Both the position numbers and the translations under genes were made by a program. DNA of 64,000 nucleotides from Streptomyces sp. PCS3-D2 (GTDB lineage: Bacteria > Actinomycetota > Actinomycetes > Streptomycetales > Streptomycetaceae). The DNA lies in NCBI RefSeq assembly GCF_000612545.2, contig NZ_CP097800.1, forward strand, positions 2,105,001-2,169,000, written 5' to 3'. This document shows, piece by piece, positions 17,465 through 27,900 of this stretch (position 1 is its first letter; each line of letters starts with the position of its first letter). Under the pieces are notes generated by a model. It saw only the letters and a program-made list of their open reading frames with translations. It searched no databases and was not told the origin of the DNA.

Positions 17465-19042
17465 TCACGAACCCTGGGGCTGGCGAGCGGAGTTGGTGTC
17501 GAGCCGGGGCCCCTTGGAGAGGAACTCCGACCAGGCGATGGGCACCATGGCCGGGGTGACACCGCCGTAGCCCAGCCTGACCTGTGCCTGGCTGGCCTCG
17601 GGGCGACCGTCCCCGCCCGCCGTGGACTGGTCGGGGGCGCCGATCCCGGACTGCTCGGCGTCGCTGTCGCCGTTGGCCTGGACGGCGTACCGCAGGCCGG
17701 TGTCGGTGACCAGGAAGAGGGAGCCGCCGGCCGTGGTCTGCTTGCCCTGCACCTGGGTGTAGAGCAGGCCCGTGCCGGGGGTGACGTACGCGCTCGTGCC
17801 GCTGGCCGTGATGTCGACGGGGTAGCTGGTGCCGGCCCAAGTACTCAGGGTCTGGTTGCCCTGGCCGTCGACCGAGCGCAGGACGTTGCAGACGGTGTCG
17901 CGGTTGTTGGACCCGCTCGTCCGGGTGCCTGCGGACGGCGTCGTCCGGTTGATCCGCTCGGTCTTCGCCTGCGGCCACCTGACGTCGCCGGCGAACGGGG
18001 TGGCATCCGGGTCGAGGGACTGGAGGTCGACCTCGCGGGCCTTGCCGTGCATGTTGAGGCCGTCGGTCGCCGGCGCCGAGATCAGCAGCCAGGCGACGAA
18101 GTCGGAGACCGGCGCGACCTTGCCGGGCAGGACCACATAGTGCTGGGCGCCGGAGCCGGTCTGGGCCTTGAGCACCATGCCGACCTTGTTGTCGGCGGTG
18201 GTCAGACCCTTGACGTCGGCGGCGGCTCCCGCCCTGCCGGGCAGGGGCGGGAAGGCCAGGTCGGCACCGGAGTTGAGGGTGCCGAGCCATTCGGGGGTCA
18301 CCTGCTGCGGGGTGGCTCCGGTGCCGACCAGGGCGTTGGTCATGGTGCCGGCGGCCGGGCCGCCCTCGGGGAACCTGTACTTGGTCCCGCTCGCGTCGAC
18401 CAGGTACCGCTCCTTGCCGGGGCCGGTGCTCTCCACGTACAGCGACTGGGTGTCCGCGAGCCTGCGCGCGTCGTCCGTCACGGACGCCTCGCGGTCCGCG
18501 AGGACGAAGGTGGCGGTCTGGACGCCGCGGCCGTTCCCGCCGGGCTGCTGGCAGACGGCCCAGCGCTTGGCCTTGCCGGCCTCGGACTTGGAGGGGAGCC
18601 GGTCGGGGGCGTACGGGATGCCGATGATGGGGCCGCGTGGCGGCGTGCCTGCGTCCAGGACCTTGTCCTCGACCTGGACCACCTTGAACTTCTGCGGGTC
18701 CAGCAGGAGTCGGGCCGAGGCCAGGTTCAGCACCGGGTGCAGGCGGGTCTGGTCCTTGCCGTCCACCTTCGTCGTCAAGACCACGTACCGGGTCGTGGAG
18801 TCCTTGCCGACGATGACCCTCGTTCCGGGCTCGTCCCAGCCCTTGGGGGCGGTCGGCTTGAACATGCCCCAGGCGCCGAACCCGGCGAGCACGAGGGCTC
18901 CGACGATCATCCCCGGCAGGACCGCGCGCAGGGGACGGGGGGCTCCCTCCTCGGTACCCGTGGCGGAGGGCTGGAGGAACGCGGCCACCGTCCGCCGCTT
19001 CGCAAAGGTGTACGCGTTGAGCTCATCGCGTCGTGATGCCAT
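17465..19042 (-). CDS. eccB: Type VII secretion protein EccB
   Basis: EccB is a bitopic ESX component with a large extracytoplasmic domain. The 525-residue protein opens with the family's conserved MASRRDELNAYTFAKRRTV-type segment. One membrane helix (about residues 45-65) and a repeat-containing soluble domain follow, with paired cysteines (CQQPGG, TVCNVL) that may form a disulphide. The ATG at 19042 is chosen because this segment is the usual N-terminus; 24 upstream codons to 19114 lack support. The stop overlaps the possible GTG start of mycP. It is divergent from eccE across a 258-bp gap. Confidence 0.92.
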   Translation of the reverse strand: MASRRDELNAYTFAKRRTVAAFLQPSATGTEEGAPRPLRAVLPGMIVGALVLAGFGAWGMFKPTAPKGWDEPGTRVIVGKDSTTRYVVLTTKVDGKDQTRLHPVLNLASARLLLDPQKFKVVQVEDKVLDAGTPPRGPIIGIPYAPDRLPSKSEAGKAKRWAVCQQPGGNGRGVQTATFVLADREASVTDDARRLADTQSLYVESTGPGKERYLVDASGTKYRFPEGGPAAGTMTNALVGTGATPQQVTPEWLGTLNSGADLAFPPLPGRAGAAADVKGLTTADNKVGMVLKAQTGSGAQHYVVLPGKVAPVSDFVAWLLISAPATDGLNMHGKAREVDLQSLDPDATPFAGDVRWPQAKTERINRTTPSAGTRTSGSNNRDTVCNVLRSVDGQGNQTLSTWAGTSYPVDITASGTSAYVTPGTGLLYTQVQGKQTTAGGSLFLVTDTGLRYAVQANGDSDAEQSGIGAPDQSTAGGDGRPEASQAQVRLGYGGVTPAMVPIAWSEFLSKGPRLDTNSARQPQGS

Positions 19043-19300
19043 GACCGTCTGCTTCTCCCCGCACGGCCCGGCCGGTGAGTACGGTCCCCGGGCCTCGATA
19101 GTCGGACCGGGCACCTACTATGCCTCTTGACGGACGGTACGCAGGGGCCGGGTAGGGTGAGGCAGCCGCTCAGGACCTTCCGCACCGGGGTAATCAGGGC
19201 TTGTTGGGGTGGATTGGGGAGGTTCCGGGGTTCCGTGACGGGTGTCGCGCAACGCCGGAAGTCGTCAGGTCCGGCCCGTGAGAGGGGAAGTGCGCGAGTG

Positions 19301-20575
19301 ATGGCCACGGCGACGGAGCCGCAGACCGGCGCGCCCGCACCCGCACGAGGTGGGGTGGCACCGCACCCTCGGTCGAGCCCCGGCCGGTTCGGCCCGTTCC
19401 GACTGCAACAACTCGTACTGCTCCAGCTCGCGGCGGCCGCGCTGCTCGTGGCGTGGGTGGTCGACCCCCTGCTCCTGGTGCCGGCCGGTGTGCTGGCGCT
19501 GGCGCTGGTGGTCCTCGCGGTCGTACGCCGCCACCAGCGCTCCCTGCCGGAGTGGATCGGCGGTGTGCTCGCCCTGCGGGCCCGGCGCCGCCGGGCCGCG
19601 GCCTCCACCGTGCCCGCGGGCACCGAGCCGGGGCTGGCCCCACTGGTGGAAGCCGATCCGGCGCTGCGCACGCTGACCTTCAGCGATCGCGACCGGCGGC
19701 CCGTCGGCATGGTCGGCGACGGCACCTTCCTGACCGCGGTGGTCCAGGTGGACACCGACGCCACCGCGCTCCGGCCCGAGCGGGCGGCACGACCGCTGCC
19801 GCTCGGTGCCGTACGGGACGTCCTCGAAGTGGACGGCATCCGACTGGAGTCCGCCCAACTGGTGCAGCACACCCAGCCGGCACCGGCCCCTCACCTGCCG
19901 GCGCAGTCGATGGCCGCGCGCAACTACGCCCCACTGCAGGCCCGCACGGGCACCCCGGCGGTGCGGCTGACCTGGATCGCGCTCAAGCTCGACCCGGAGC
20001 TGTGCCCCGAGGCGGTCGCCGCCCGCGGCGGCGGACTGGCCGGCGCGCAGCGGTGTGTGGCGCGGGTGGCGGACCAGCTGGCGAGCCGGCTGGCCGGGGC
20101 CGGGTTCAAGGCCACCGTCCTGACCGAGCAGGAGCTGACGGCAGCTCTGGCCACGTCTTCGTGCGCGAACCCGATGGCGATCACCCAGGCCGGGCGCTCC
20201 GCCAGCACCGGGCGGCGCACCGAGGAGACCTCGCGGACCTGGCGCTGCGACGACCGCCGGCACACCACCTACTGGATCGGCCGCTGGCCCCAGTTGGGCG
20301 GCGCCGGGGCGGCGGCGCTACCGCAGTTCGTGGCACTGCTCACGTCCATGCCCGCGCTCGCCACGAACTTCAGCCTGACGATGGCCGCTGCGGAGCGGCA
20401 GGGCGTGACGCTGACCGGACACGTACGGGTGACAGGGCGCAGCGACGAGGAACTGGTCGCTGCACGAAGGGAGTTGGAGAGGACGGCGCGGGGCGTGAAG
20501 ACCGGGCTGGTGCGGCTCGACCGCGAACAGGTGCCGGGGCTGCTGGCTTCGCTGCCGCTGGGAGGCGCGCGATGA
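19301..20575 (+). CDS. eccE: Type VII secretion protein EccE
   Basis: EccE is a peripheral membrane part of the ESX core complex. The 424-residue product has two close membrane helices (about residues 30-68: LLQLAAAALLVAWVVDPLLLVP and the next), then a cytosolic domain with no obvious catalytic motif. The C-terminal region includes paired cysteines and a PQFVALLTSMPALATNFSL segment characteristic of Streptomyces EccE-type proteins. ATG 19301 is used; a GTG immediately before it is equally possible, with AGAGGGGAAG upstream. The stop overlaps the next gene by four bases (ATGA). Assignment rests on context, topology and length more than on a sharp motif. Confidence 0.8.
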   Translation: MATATEPQTGAPAPARGGVAPHPRSSPGRFGPFRLQQLVLLQLAAAALLVAWVVDPLLLVPAGVLALALVVLAVVRRHQRSLPEWIGGVLALRARRRRAAASTVPAGTEPGLAPLVEADPALRTLTFSDRDRRPVGMVGDGTFLTAVVQVDTDATALRPERAARPLPLGAVRDVLEVDGIRLESAQLVQHTQPAPAPHLPAQSMAARNYAPLQARTGTPAVRLTWIALKLDPELCPEAVAARGGGLAGAQRCVARVADQLASRLAGAGFKATVLTEQELTAALATSSCANPMAITQAGRSASTGRRTEETSRTWRCDDRRHTTYWIGRWPQLGGAGAAALPQFVALLTSMPALATNFSLTMAAAERQGVTLTGHVRVTGRSDEELVAARRELERTARGVKTGLVRLDREQVPGLLASLPLGGAR

Positions 20576-21270
20576 GGGGCGGTTTCGGGCTGGTCGGCCC
20601 GCGGCGGGAGCGACAGGTGGTGCCCGCAGCGGACCTGGACGCGCTGGCCGTGCCCGTCGGGGACGACGGCGTCGTGATCGGCGTCGACGCCGAGGGACGG
20701 TCGGCGGTGCTCGGCATCAACCGGCCGACGCCGTACGAGGTGACCCTGATCGGCGGGCTGTGGACGGCGCAGGTGCTGGCGCTGCGCGCGGCGGCCACCG
20801 GTGCGCGCGTCGCCGTGGAGACCGGACGCGGACAGGTGTGGTCCGGGCTGGCCCGGGCCGCGGGCGGCGGGCAGCAGTGCGTGACCCTGCACGAGGTGGG
20901 CCGGATACCGCCGCAGGGCGCGTCCGCGGGCAGCCCGGTGCTGGTGATCCGCGACTGCGGGATGCGGCCGCCGCGCGGTCGCGTGGTGGCCGGCCCCTGG
21001 CAGTCGGTACTGACCCTGCTGCCGTACCTGAGCCCGACGGCGCCGAGGCTGCTCCAGCAGGCGTCACTCGTGGGCGTGCAGCGGGTGTCGCCGGACGAGG
21101 CGGAGCAGATCGGCCGCCTGATGCAACTGCCCGCGCAGGCCATTGCGTCCCTGCCGACCCTGGGTGACGGGGTGACCCTGTGGTGCACGCCACGGGACCG
21201 GCAGTTCGTGATGACCCAGGGGACCGAGGCGGAGACCGGCCTGTTGGGCGCGGCGCGCCGCATCGACTGA
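20572..21270 (+). CDS. Unrecognised ESX-cluster protein, coupled to eccE
   Basis: This 232-residue protein overlaps eccE by ATGA and lies between eccE and the EspI-like ATPase, so it very probably works with the ESX machine. I do not recognise the family. It has no signal peptide and no convincing membrane helix. The middle segment TLIGGLWTAQVLALRAAATG has the glycine turn and following helix expected of a P-loop region but no Gly-Lys-Ser/Thr, so it may be a nucleotide-binding fold that has lost its P-loop. Four cysteines are scattered through the sequence. Alternatives are a divergent EccE paralogue or a cytosolic adaptor. Confidence 0.75.
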   Translation: MRGGFGLVGPRRERQVVPAADLDALAVPVGDDGVVIGVDAEGRSAVLGINRPTPYEVTLIGGLWTAQVLALRAAATGARVAVETGRGQVWSGLARAAGGGQQCVTLHEVGRIPPQGASAGSPVLVIRDCGMRPPRGRVVAGPWQSVLTLLPYLSPTAPRLLQQASLVGVQRVSPDEAEQIGRLMQLPAQAIASLPTLGDGVTLWCTPRDRQFVMTQGTEAETGLLGAARRID

Positions 21271-21408
21271 CAGGGCGGGCCCCGGGCGACCGCCTGCCCT
21301 CCCCGCGGAGCGGGACGCGGCGGACAGGGGTGGCGCGCCCCGATTAGGCTGGACGCCGGCGTGGCGTGGGTGGACGCCGGAGCAGTGTTCGACAGACCAG
21401 GAGGACCA

Positions 21409-23799
21409 GTGAGCGGCGATCGGAACGAGAGGCGCGGCGGGACGTGGGACGTCCCGACGGACGATCAGTCCGACGCGGAGCCCGAGATGACGGGCGAGTT
21501 CACCATCGACTACACACCACCGGCCTGGTACACGCAGAGCACGGGGTCGGCCGCGCCCGCGCAGGTGCCGGGGCTCCCCGAGGGGAGCGGCTTCGAGCCG
21601 CACCGACCGTCGGACCTGGAGTCGCCCTCGACCATGCGGATCGCTCCGCCGGCGCCGCGGACACCGTCCGCCGGTACCGGTACGCCCCCGCCGTTCCCGC
21701 TCCCCGGCACGGCCGAGGCTCCGGCACCGGCCGCGGAGCCGCCGTACGCGGCTCCCGAGCCGATCACGGCCCCCGAGCTTCCGTACGCGACACCCGCACC
21801 GGCACCGGCACCGGCGCCCGTCGAGGCAGCGCCCGCGCCCCCCGCTCCGGCCCCGGACCCGTACGCCGCACCCGCACCCGCACCGGCGCCCGTCGAGGCA
21901 GCCCCCACCCCGCCCGCGCCCCCCGCTCCGACCCCGATCGCTCCGGCACCGGCCGCTCCGACCCCGGACCCGTACGCCGCCGCACCCGCACCAGCACCGG
22001 CCCCCGCCGAGGCAGCGCCCACGCCGCCCGCGCCCCCCGCTCCGGCCCCGATCGCTCCGGCACCGGTACAGGCCCCCGCGCCCGAGCCGTACACGGACCC
22101 GGCACCAGTTCCGGCCCCCGTGGAGGCGACTCCTCCGGCGCCCGAGCCCGCGGCGCCGTTCCCGGCGGCCGCGGCCGGGCCCGCCGTGGCAGACGCCGCT
22201 GCCTCGGTCCCCGAGGCCCCGACTCCCTTCCCTGCGTTCGCGGCCCCGGCCGAGGAGGCCGCCCCGGAGCCGGCCGATGCCGTGCCCGCGGCGTTCGCGG
22301 CCCCTGCTCCGCCGGCGCCTCCGGCCGAGGCCCCGCCGTACCCCGCGCCCACGCCCGCGCCCGCGCCCGCCGCGGAGCCGGCCATCGCCGCTGCCCCGGT
22401 CGAGGGGGAGAGCCCCTTCGGCGCTCCGCCCGGTGAACTGCCCCCGCTGCCGAACGCGTTCGCGCACCAGGGCGGCGCCTACGGCTTCCCGCCGCCAGCG
22501 CCCGCGCCGCAGCAGCCCCCGCAGCCCCAGCCCCAGCCCGATCCCCGTAACGCCGGTCAGTGGCCCGTCGGCGGCCCGGGCCAGCAGCCGCCGCAGCCCC
22601 AGCCGCACGACCCGCGGTACGCGGCCGGCCCCACCGGCGGCGGCGCGCCGCTCGGCTACACCGCCGCCGTCGAGCTGTCCTCGGACCGGCTGCTGCGCAA
22701 CAAGCAGAAGCCCAGGAGCAACAACAACGGCGCGGGCGGCGGCCTGTTCCGCTTCGGTGGCAAGGCGGCCGAAGCGGAGCGCCGCCGCAAGCTGGAGCTG
22801 ATCCGCACCCCGGTCATGTCCTGCTACCGCATCGCCGTCATCAGCCTCAAGGGCGGCGTCGGCAAGACCACGACCACCACCGCCCTCGGCGCCACCCTCG
22901 CCACCGAGCGCCAGGACAAGATCCTGGCCATCGACGCGAACCCCGACGCCGGCACGCTCGGCCGCCGTGTCCGGCGCGAGACCGGCGCGACGATCCGGGA
23001 CCTGGTCCAGGCGATCCCGTACCTGAACTCGTACATGGACATTCGCCGCTTCACCTCGCAGGCGCCCTCCGGCCTGGAGATCATCGCCAACGACGTGGAC
23101 CCGGCGGTCTCCACGACCTTCAACGACGAGGACTACCGCCGTGTCATCGAGACGCTGGGGCGGCAGTACCCGATCATCCTGACCGATTCGGGCACCGGTC
23201 TCCTCTACTCCGCCATGCGCGGCGTCCTGGACCTGGCCGACCAGCTGATCATCATCTCGACCCCGTCCGTGGACGGCGCCAGCAGTGCCAGCACCACCCT
23301 CGACTGGCTCTCCGCCCACGGGTACGCGGACCTCGTCTCCCGTTCCATCACCGTCATCTCCGGCGTCCGCGAGACCGCCAAGATGATCAAGACCGAGGAC
23401 ATCGTGCAGCACTTCGAGACCCGCTGCCGAGGTGTCGTCGTGGTGCCGTTCGACGAACACCTCGCGGCCGGCGCCGAGGTCGATCTCGACATGATGCGAC
23501 CCAAGACCCGTGAGGCGTACTTCAACCTGTCCGCCCTGGTGGCCGAGGACTTCCTGCGGGCCCAGCAGCAGGCGCCGCAGAACCACTGGGGGGCGCCGCA
23601 GCAGCCCCAGCAGCCCCACCCCCAGCAGCCGCAGCACCACCAGCCGCAGCCGCCGCCCCAGCCGTACGGACAGCCCCAGGGCCAGCCCCCGTACCAGCAG
23701 CCGGCCCCGCAGCCGGGGCCCTACGGCCAGCCGTACCCGCAGCAGCCGCAGCCCGGCCAGCCCTGGCAGCAGCCGCCGCGCGACCCGCGCCTGGGCTGA
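21409..23799 (+). CDS. EspI-like ParA/MinD ATPase with proline-rich arms
   Basis: The 796-residue protein has three parts. An N-terminal ~440-residue low-complexity region is dominated by Ala-Pro dipeptides and Glu-rich repeats. A SIMIBI-class ATPase domain follows, with the deviant P-loop KGGVGKTT (Lys481, Lys486) and a D-A-N-P-D segment. A Pro-Gln-rich tail occupies roughly the last 75 residues. This layout is that of mycobacterial EspI (proline-rich arm plus ParA-like domain), an ESX regulator linked to ATP level. I used GTG 21409 behind AGGAGG (spacing four); an open frame to 21361 is also possible. It closes the ESX locus and is followed by a 27-bp perfect hairpin. Confidence 0.8.
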   Translation: MSGDRNERRGGTWDVPTDDQSDAEPEMTGEFTIDYTPPAWYTQSTGSAAPAQVPGLPEGSGFEPHRPSDLESPSTMRIAPPAPRTPSAGTGTPPPFPLPGTAEAPAPAAEPPYAAPEPITAPELPYATPAPAPAPAPVEAAPAPPAPAPDPYAAPAPAPAPVEAAPTPPAPPAPTPIAPAPAAPTPDPYAAAPAPAPAPAEAAPTPPAPPAPAPIAPAPVQAPAPEPYTDPAPVPAPVEATPPAPEPAAPFPAAAAGPAVADAAASVPEAPTPFPAFAAPAEEAAPEPADAVPAAFAAPAPPAPPAEAPPYPAPTPAPAPAAEPAIAAAPVEGESPFGAPPGELPPLPNAFAHQGGAYGFPPPAPAPQQPPQPQPQPDPRNAGQWPVGGPGQQPPQPQPHDPRYAAGPTGGGAPLGYTAAVELSSDRLLRNKQKPRSNNNGAGGGLFRFGGKAAEAERRRKLELIRTPVMSCYRIAVISLKGGVGKTTTTTALGATLATERQDKILAIDANPDAGTLGRRVRRETGATIRDLVQAIPYLNSYMDIRRFTSQAPSGLEIIANDVDPAVSTTFNDEDYRRVIETLGRQYPIILTDSGTGLLYSAMRGVLDLADQLIIISTPSVDGASSASTTLDWLSAHGYADLVSRSITVISGVRETAKMIKTEDIVQHFETRCRGVVVVPFDEHLAAGAEVDLDMMRPKTREAYFNLSALVAEDFLRAQQQAPQNHWGAPQQPQQPHPQQPQHHQPQPPPQPYGQPQGQPPYQQPAPQPGPYGQPYPQQPQPGQPWQQPPRDPRLG

Positions 23800-23820
23800 C
23801 GGCAGCGCCGTTCGGGCCGA

Positions 23821-23885
23821 CCGCTACGGGCGAGGGCCCGTACCGCCCCGGGACAGGTGGCGGTACGGGCCCTCGCCCGTAGCGG
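23821..23885. terminator. 27-bp perfect bidirectional terminator
   Basis: Bases 23821-23847 pair perfectly with 23859-23885 around an 11-base loop, the longest perfect stem noticed in the window. It lies between the convergent EspI-like gene and ribF. Confidence 0.9.
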
Positions 23886-23895
23886 CGTCAGCGCG

Positions 23896-24852
23896 TCAGC
23901 GCTTGATGTCGTACGCGTCGGTCAGCACCCGTGCCCGCTTGACGTCGTCGGCGATCGCCTCCAGCAGCCCGTCCAGCGACTCGAACTTCGCCATCCCCCG
24001 CACGTACGCGAGGAAGTCGACGGCCACGTGCTTTCCGTACAGGTCCAACCCGACCCGGTCGATCGCGTACGCCTCGACCGTCCGCTCGGTCGCGTCGAAC
24101 TGCACGTTCGTCCCCACCGAGATCGCCGCGGGCATCCGCTCGCCGTCCGCCGTCAGCCAGCCCGCGTAGACCCCGTCCGCCGGGATCGCGGTGTGCGGCT
24201 GCGTCTCCACGTTCGCCGTCGGGTAGCCGAGTTCCCGCCCGCGCTGCGCTCCGCGCACCACCACGCCCTCGACCCGGTGCGGACGCCCCAGGACCTCGGC
24301 CGCACCGTCCATGTCGCCCTCGGCGACCAGCCGGCGCGCCAGCGTCGACGAGAAGGGCACGCCGCCGCCCGCCTCGCCGCGCTCCACGAGGTCGACGACC
24401 TCGACCCGGTAGTCGTACGTGGAACCCAGCTCGCGCAGGAAGTCGACGTTCCCTGCGGCCCGGTGGCCGAAGCGGAAGTTCGGGCCCTCGATCACGGCCA
24501 GGGCGTGCAGCTTGTCGACGAGCACCTTCACGATGAAGTCGGCCGGGGACAGCTGCGAGAACTCCGCGGTGAACGGCAGGATCAGCAGCGCGTCCACGCC
24601 CAGTCCGGCCATCAGCTCGGCGCGGCGGTCGTAGGGGGCCAGGATCGGCGGGTGGCTGCCGGGGCGGACGACCTCGCTCGGGTGCGGGTCGAAGGTGACG
24701 ACGACGGACGGGACGCCGAGCTCGCGCGCAGCGGCCACGGCCCGTCCGATGATCAGCTGATGTCCCCGGTGCACGCCGTCGTAGGAGCCGATGGTGACGA
24801 CGCTGCGTCCCCAGTCCTGGGGGATGTCCTCCAAGCCACGCCACCGCTGCAC
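23896..24852 (-). CDS. ribF: Bifunctional riboflavin kinase / FAD synthetase
   Basis: RibF phosphorylates riboflavin to FMN and adenylylates it to FAD. The 318-residue protein has an N-terminal nucleotidyltransferase domain with the GSYDGVHRGHQ motif (usual form G-x-FDG-V-H-x-GH) and a P-F-S-S-T-x-A-R segment. The C-terminal kinase domain has the GRELGYPTAN motif that binds Mg/ATP and the downstream catalytic glutamate region EAYAID. GTG 24852 has GAGGAG about ten bases upstream. It is downstream of, and probably separate from, the large protease-NTPase gene. The usual neighbour truB is one gene away. Confidence 0.95.
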   Translation of the reverse strand: MQRWRGLEDIPQDWGRSVVTIGSYDGVHRGHQLIIGRAVAAARELGVPSVVVTFDPHPSEVVRPGSHPPILAPYDRRAELMAGLGVDALLILPFTAEFSQLSPADFIVKVLVDKLHALAVIEGPNFRFGHRAAGNVDFLRELGSTYDYRVEVVDLVERGEAGGGVPFSSTLARRLVAEGDMDGAAEVLGRPHRVEGVVVRGAQRGRELGYPTANVETQPHTAIPADGVYAGWLTADGERMPAAISVGTNVQFDATERTVEAYAIDRVGLDLYGKHVAVDFLAYVRGMAKFESLDGLLEAIADDVKRARVLTDAYDIKR

Positions 24853-24950
24853 TGTGACCGCTCCTCGCCCGAACCCGGTTGGTCCTTGAACTGATTGCCG
24901 ATTGCAGGTCTAAGACTGCCATGCCGGGGGCCGGTGCCACGCATCGGCAT

Positions 24951-24969
24951 CCGGGCCGGACGGGCCCGG
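24951..24969 (-). terminator. Short GC hairpin after the protease-NTPase gene
   Basis: CCGGGCC (24951-24957) pairs with 24963-24969 around five bases, 20 bases past the stop. It is a plausible weak terminator ahead of ribF. Confidence 0.4.
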
Positions 24970-24988
24970 CGGGGCCGCCGGACCGTCC

Positions 24989-27900
24989 TCATGTCACATC
25001 CGCGGCGGCCCGGCCGAGCGTCTCCACCGCCCGCCGGGCACCGGGCCCCAGCAGGGCCGCCGCCTCCGTGGCCGCCTGGGCCAGCCAGCGGGCCACGAGC
25101 TCCCCGAAGGCCGGCTGGGCCAGGGCCAGCTCCACCGTGCGCCGCTCGAAGACGGCCGGACCGCCGGGAACCCCCAGCAGCTGCCGCCCGGTGCGCCGCA
25201 GCAGTTCCCGCGTGCGTTCCTCCGGGCGTACCGCGGCACCGGCCGCGACCGCACCGAGGAAGGCGTCCAGCACCCGCGGGTCCTTCTCCTCCCGCAGCAG
25301 TACGGCGGCCAGATCGCCGCGCAGCGCGTGCGAGTGCTCCCCGCCCGGCGCGCCCAGCACGACGGCGAGCTCCGCGCGCACCCCGGCCGGCGCGGTCCGC
25401 AGCAGGTCCAGCACGAGCGGGCGCAGCGCGGGGCCGGCTGCAGGCCCCTGCTCCAGCCGCCGGTTCACGAACGCCGCGGCGTGCGGCGCGTCCCCGGGGC
25501 TACGGGCCAGGTGCTCCCTCACGAGCTCGGCCGCGCGCCGGGCCAGCCCCGGCGTGTTCAGCTCGGCCAGGGACCGCAGCACCTCGCCGTCGGCGCGGTC
25601 CCGCAGGGCGGCGAGTACCGCGTCCTGGTCCGGCAGCACAGGCAGGGCCGCGACCAGCGCGGCGGCGGGCAGCCGGGAGCCGGGCTCGGGGTCGCGGAAC
25701 GACGCGAGGGCGTCGGGCAGGTAGCGGGCCCGCACCTGCGGGTCGCGCAGCAGCACGGCGAGCGCACTGCCGTGCAGGGTGGCGTCACCGGGGCGGGCGA
25801 GTAGCGCCCGGGCCGCGCGGCGCAGCAGCTCCCGGTCGGCGGGGGTGCGGACGTGCGGGGCGGTGGCGAGGCCGTAGGCGGCTGCGGCGACCCTGCGCGA
25901 GGGCCGTTCGTCGTGTGCCCAGCGGTCCACCGCCCGGCACAGCGCGGAGGGCTCCTCCTCGGCGAGTACGGCGAGCAACTCGTCGGCGCGCGGGTGCGCG
26001 GCGGTGACGAGCGCTTCGGTGAGGTCGTCCGGGGCGAGGTGGCGGTGGGTGTGCAGCAGGGCCTGCGCGGCGGTGGCGACGGTGGCCCCCGGGCGTCCGC
26101 GCAGCCGGCGGCCGTCGGCGAACCAGGCGCAGAGCAGCGGCTGGGTCCGCCGGGGATCCCGGACCAGTCGGCGGGCCACGGCGTCGAGGTAGCGGTCGCC
26201 GGGGACCGCCTCGGCGGGGTCCGCGGGCAGCAGGCGGCGCAGCAGGTCGAGACGGACCGGCTCGGCCAGCCGGAGCCGGTTCCAGAACCAGCCGTCGTAC
26301 TCGCCCGGGCCGGCCCGGGCCACGTGCTCGGCGAGGGCGTGCAGAACGGCGAGGTGGGGGTGCGCGTCGGGGAGGCGCAGCAAGGTCTCGCGCAGCAGCC
26401 GGTCGGCCCACCAGGCGCGGTCGGCGTCACCGTCGCGGGCGCCGTCGGCCGGGACGTCGGCCGGGACTGCCGTCCGGACGTCGGCCCGGACCCCGGCCGG
26501 GACGTCGGTGCAGCCGCCCAGGGCACGGACCAGCCGGGTGAGTTCCTCGCCCAGCCGGTCCGGGGGAAGGCGGAGCAGGGCTTCCAGGACGGGCCCGATA
26601 CGGTGCCGGGGCACGGCCGGCCCGGGCCGGGCGGGGCCGTGGACGAGGGTACCGAGCGCTGTGGCGACGTCGAGGTGGCAGGCCTGGATCCAGTCGGACA
26701 GTTCCTCGTGGGCGAAGCGGTAGCCGGACCCGGCGGGCTCCAGCAGGCCCTCGGCGAGGACGGCGCAGGCCCAGCCGGTGCGCCACGGGAACAGTTCCTC
26801 GAAGGAGGCGCGGTCCAGTTGCCCCCGCCCGGGTCCCAGGCAGCGGCGGGCCGCTTCGTGCACACGGCCGGCGACGCGGGCGGCGAGCCTCCTGACACCG
26901 GGCCCGTGCACGCGGGCGCCCCCGGCGTCGGTGCCTGCGGCGGCGATGCGGACCGCGCTGCGCAGGCACAGCAGGTCCAGGTGGGCGGCGAACACCTCGT
27001 CGCGGCCGGGGCGGCCCGCGGTGACCTCGGCGGCGCGAATCCCGGCGAGTAGGTGCAGGGTGAGCGGATGCCGGGCGTCGGCCTCGCCGACGGCGTCGGC
27101 GGGGATGCCGAGGCGGGCCCGGGCGGTCTCCGCCTCGGCGGTGGTGAGGTCGCCGAGAAGGAGGGCGGGCGGCAGTCGGCGGGCCGCCCGGGCCGGGACG
27201 TGCAGCGACTCGGGCCGGTGGAGGGCGCCGGCCCGCTCCCAGTACTCGGGGCGGGCGGCGACGACCAGGCGGGCCCCGGTTCCGCTCAGCCACGCGTCGG
27301 TGGCCTCGGTCCACGGCCCGAGCCGGTGGGCGAGCCCGGGCGGCATCTCCTCGGGCGCGTCCAGCACGATGAGCAGGGTCCGACCGGCGCGGGCGACGAC
27401 CCCGGCGAGCCGCACGGCGACTCCCTCGGGGTCCCCGTTCTCCCCTCCGGTGTCCGGACCCGCCGGACCCGCGCCGTCTCCCGCCGTGTCCGCGCGGCTG
27501 GAGTCCGGTTGCCACCGGTTGGCCGAGGTCCCGCCGGAGCCGGACACCGGCCGTCCGTGCCACCCGTCGGGCGGGGATCCCCGGGGGCCGGGCACCGGCC
27601 GGCCCCCGGACTCGCCCGGTGTGGACCCGACCGGGTCGGGCGCCGCCCGGCTGCGCCACTCGCCCGACCGGGACCGTTCGTACCGGGCCCCGGGGCCGTC
27701 GCCCTCCGGTGCGGCCGGGGCCCGGTCGACGGGACCCTCGGCGGCGACGTGCGACGCCGCCGTGAGGGCGCGTGCCGCCGCATCCGCCAGGGAGGTGTCG
27801 TCGGGGTGCAGGTCCGCCCCGCGCAGCCACAGCGTGGGTGCGGGTCGGGGGCCGCGCGCCCGGCGGGCGGCCAGCGCCGCCAGCTCCGTGGTGCGGCCCG

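Noticed and set aside
21064..23640. An 858-codon open frame antisense to the EspI-like gene, very Gly/Arg rich
   Set aside because: Mirror of the Ala-Pro repeats on the coding strand; it has no ribosome site or recognisable domain.
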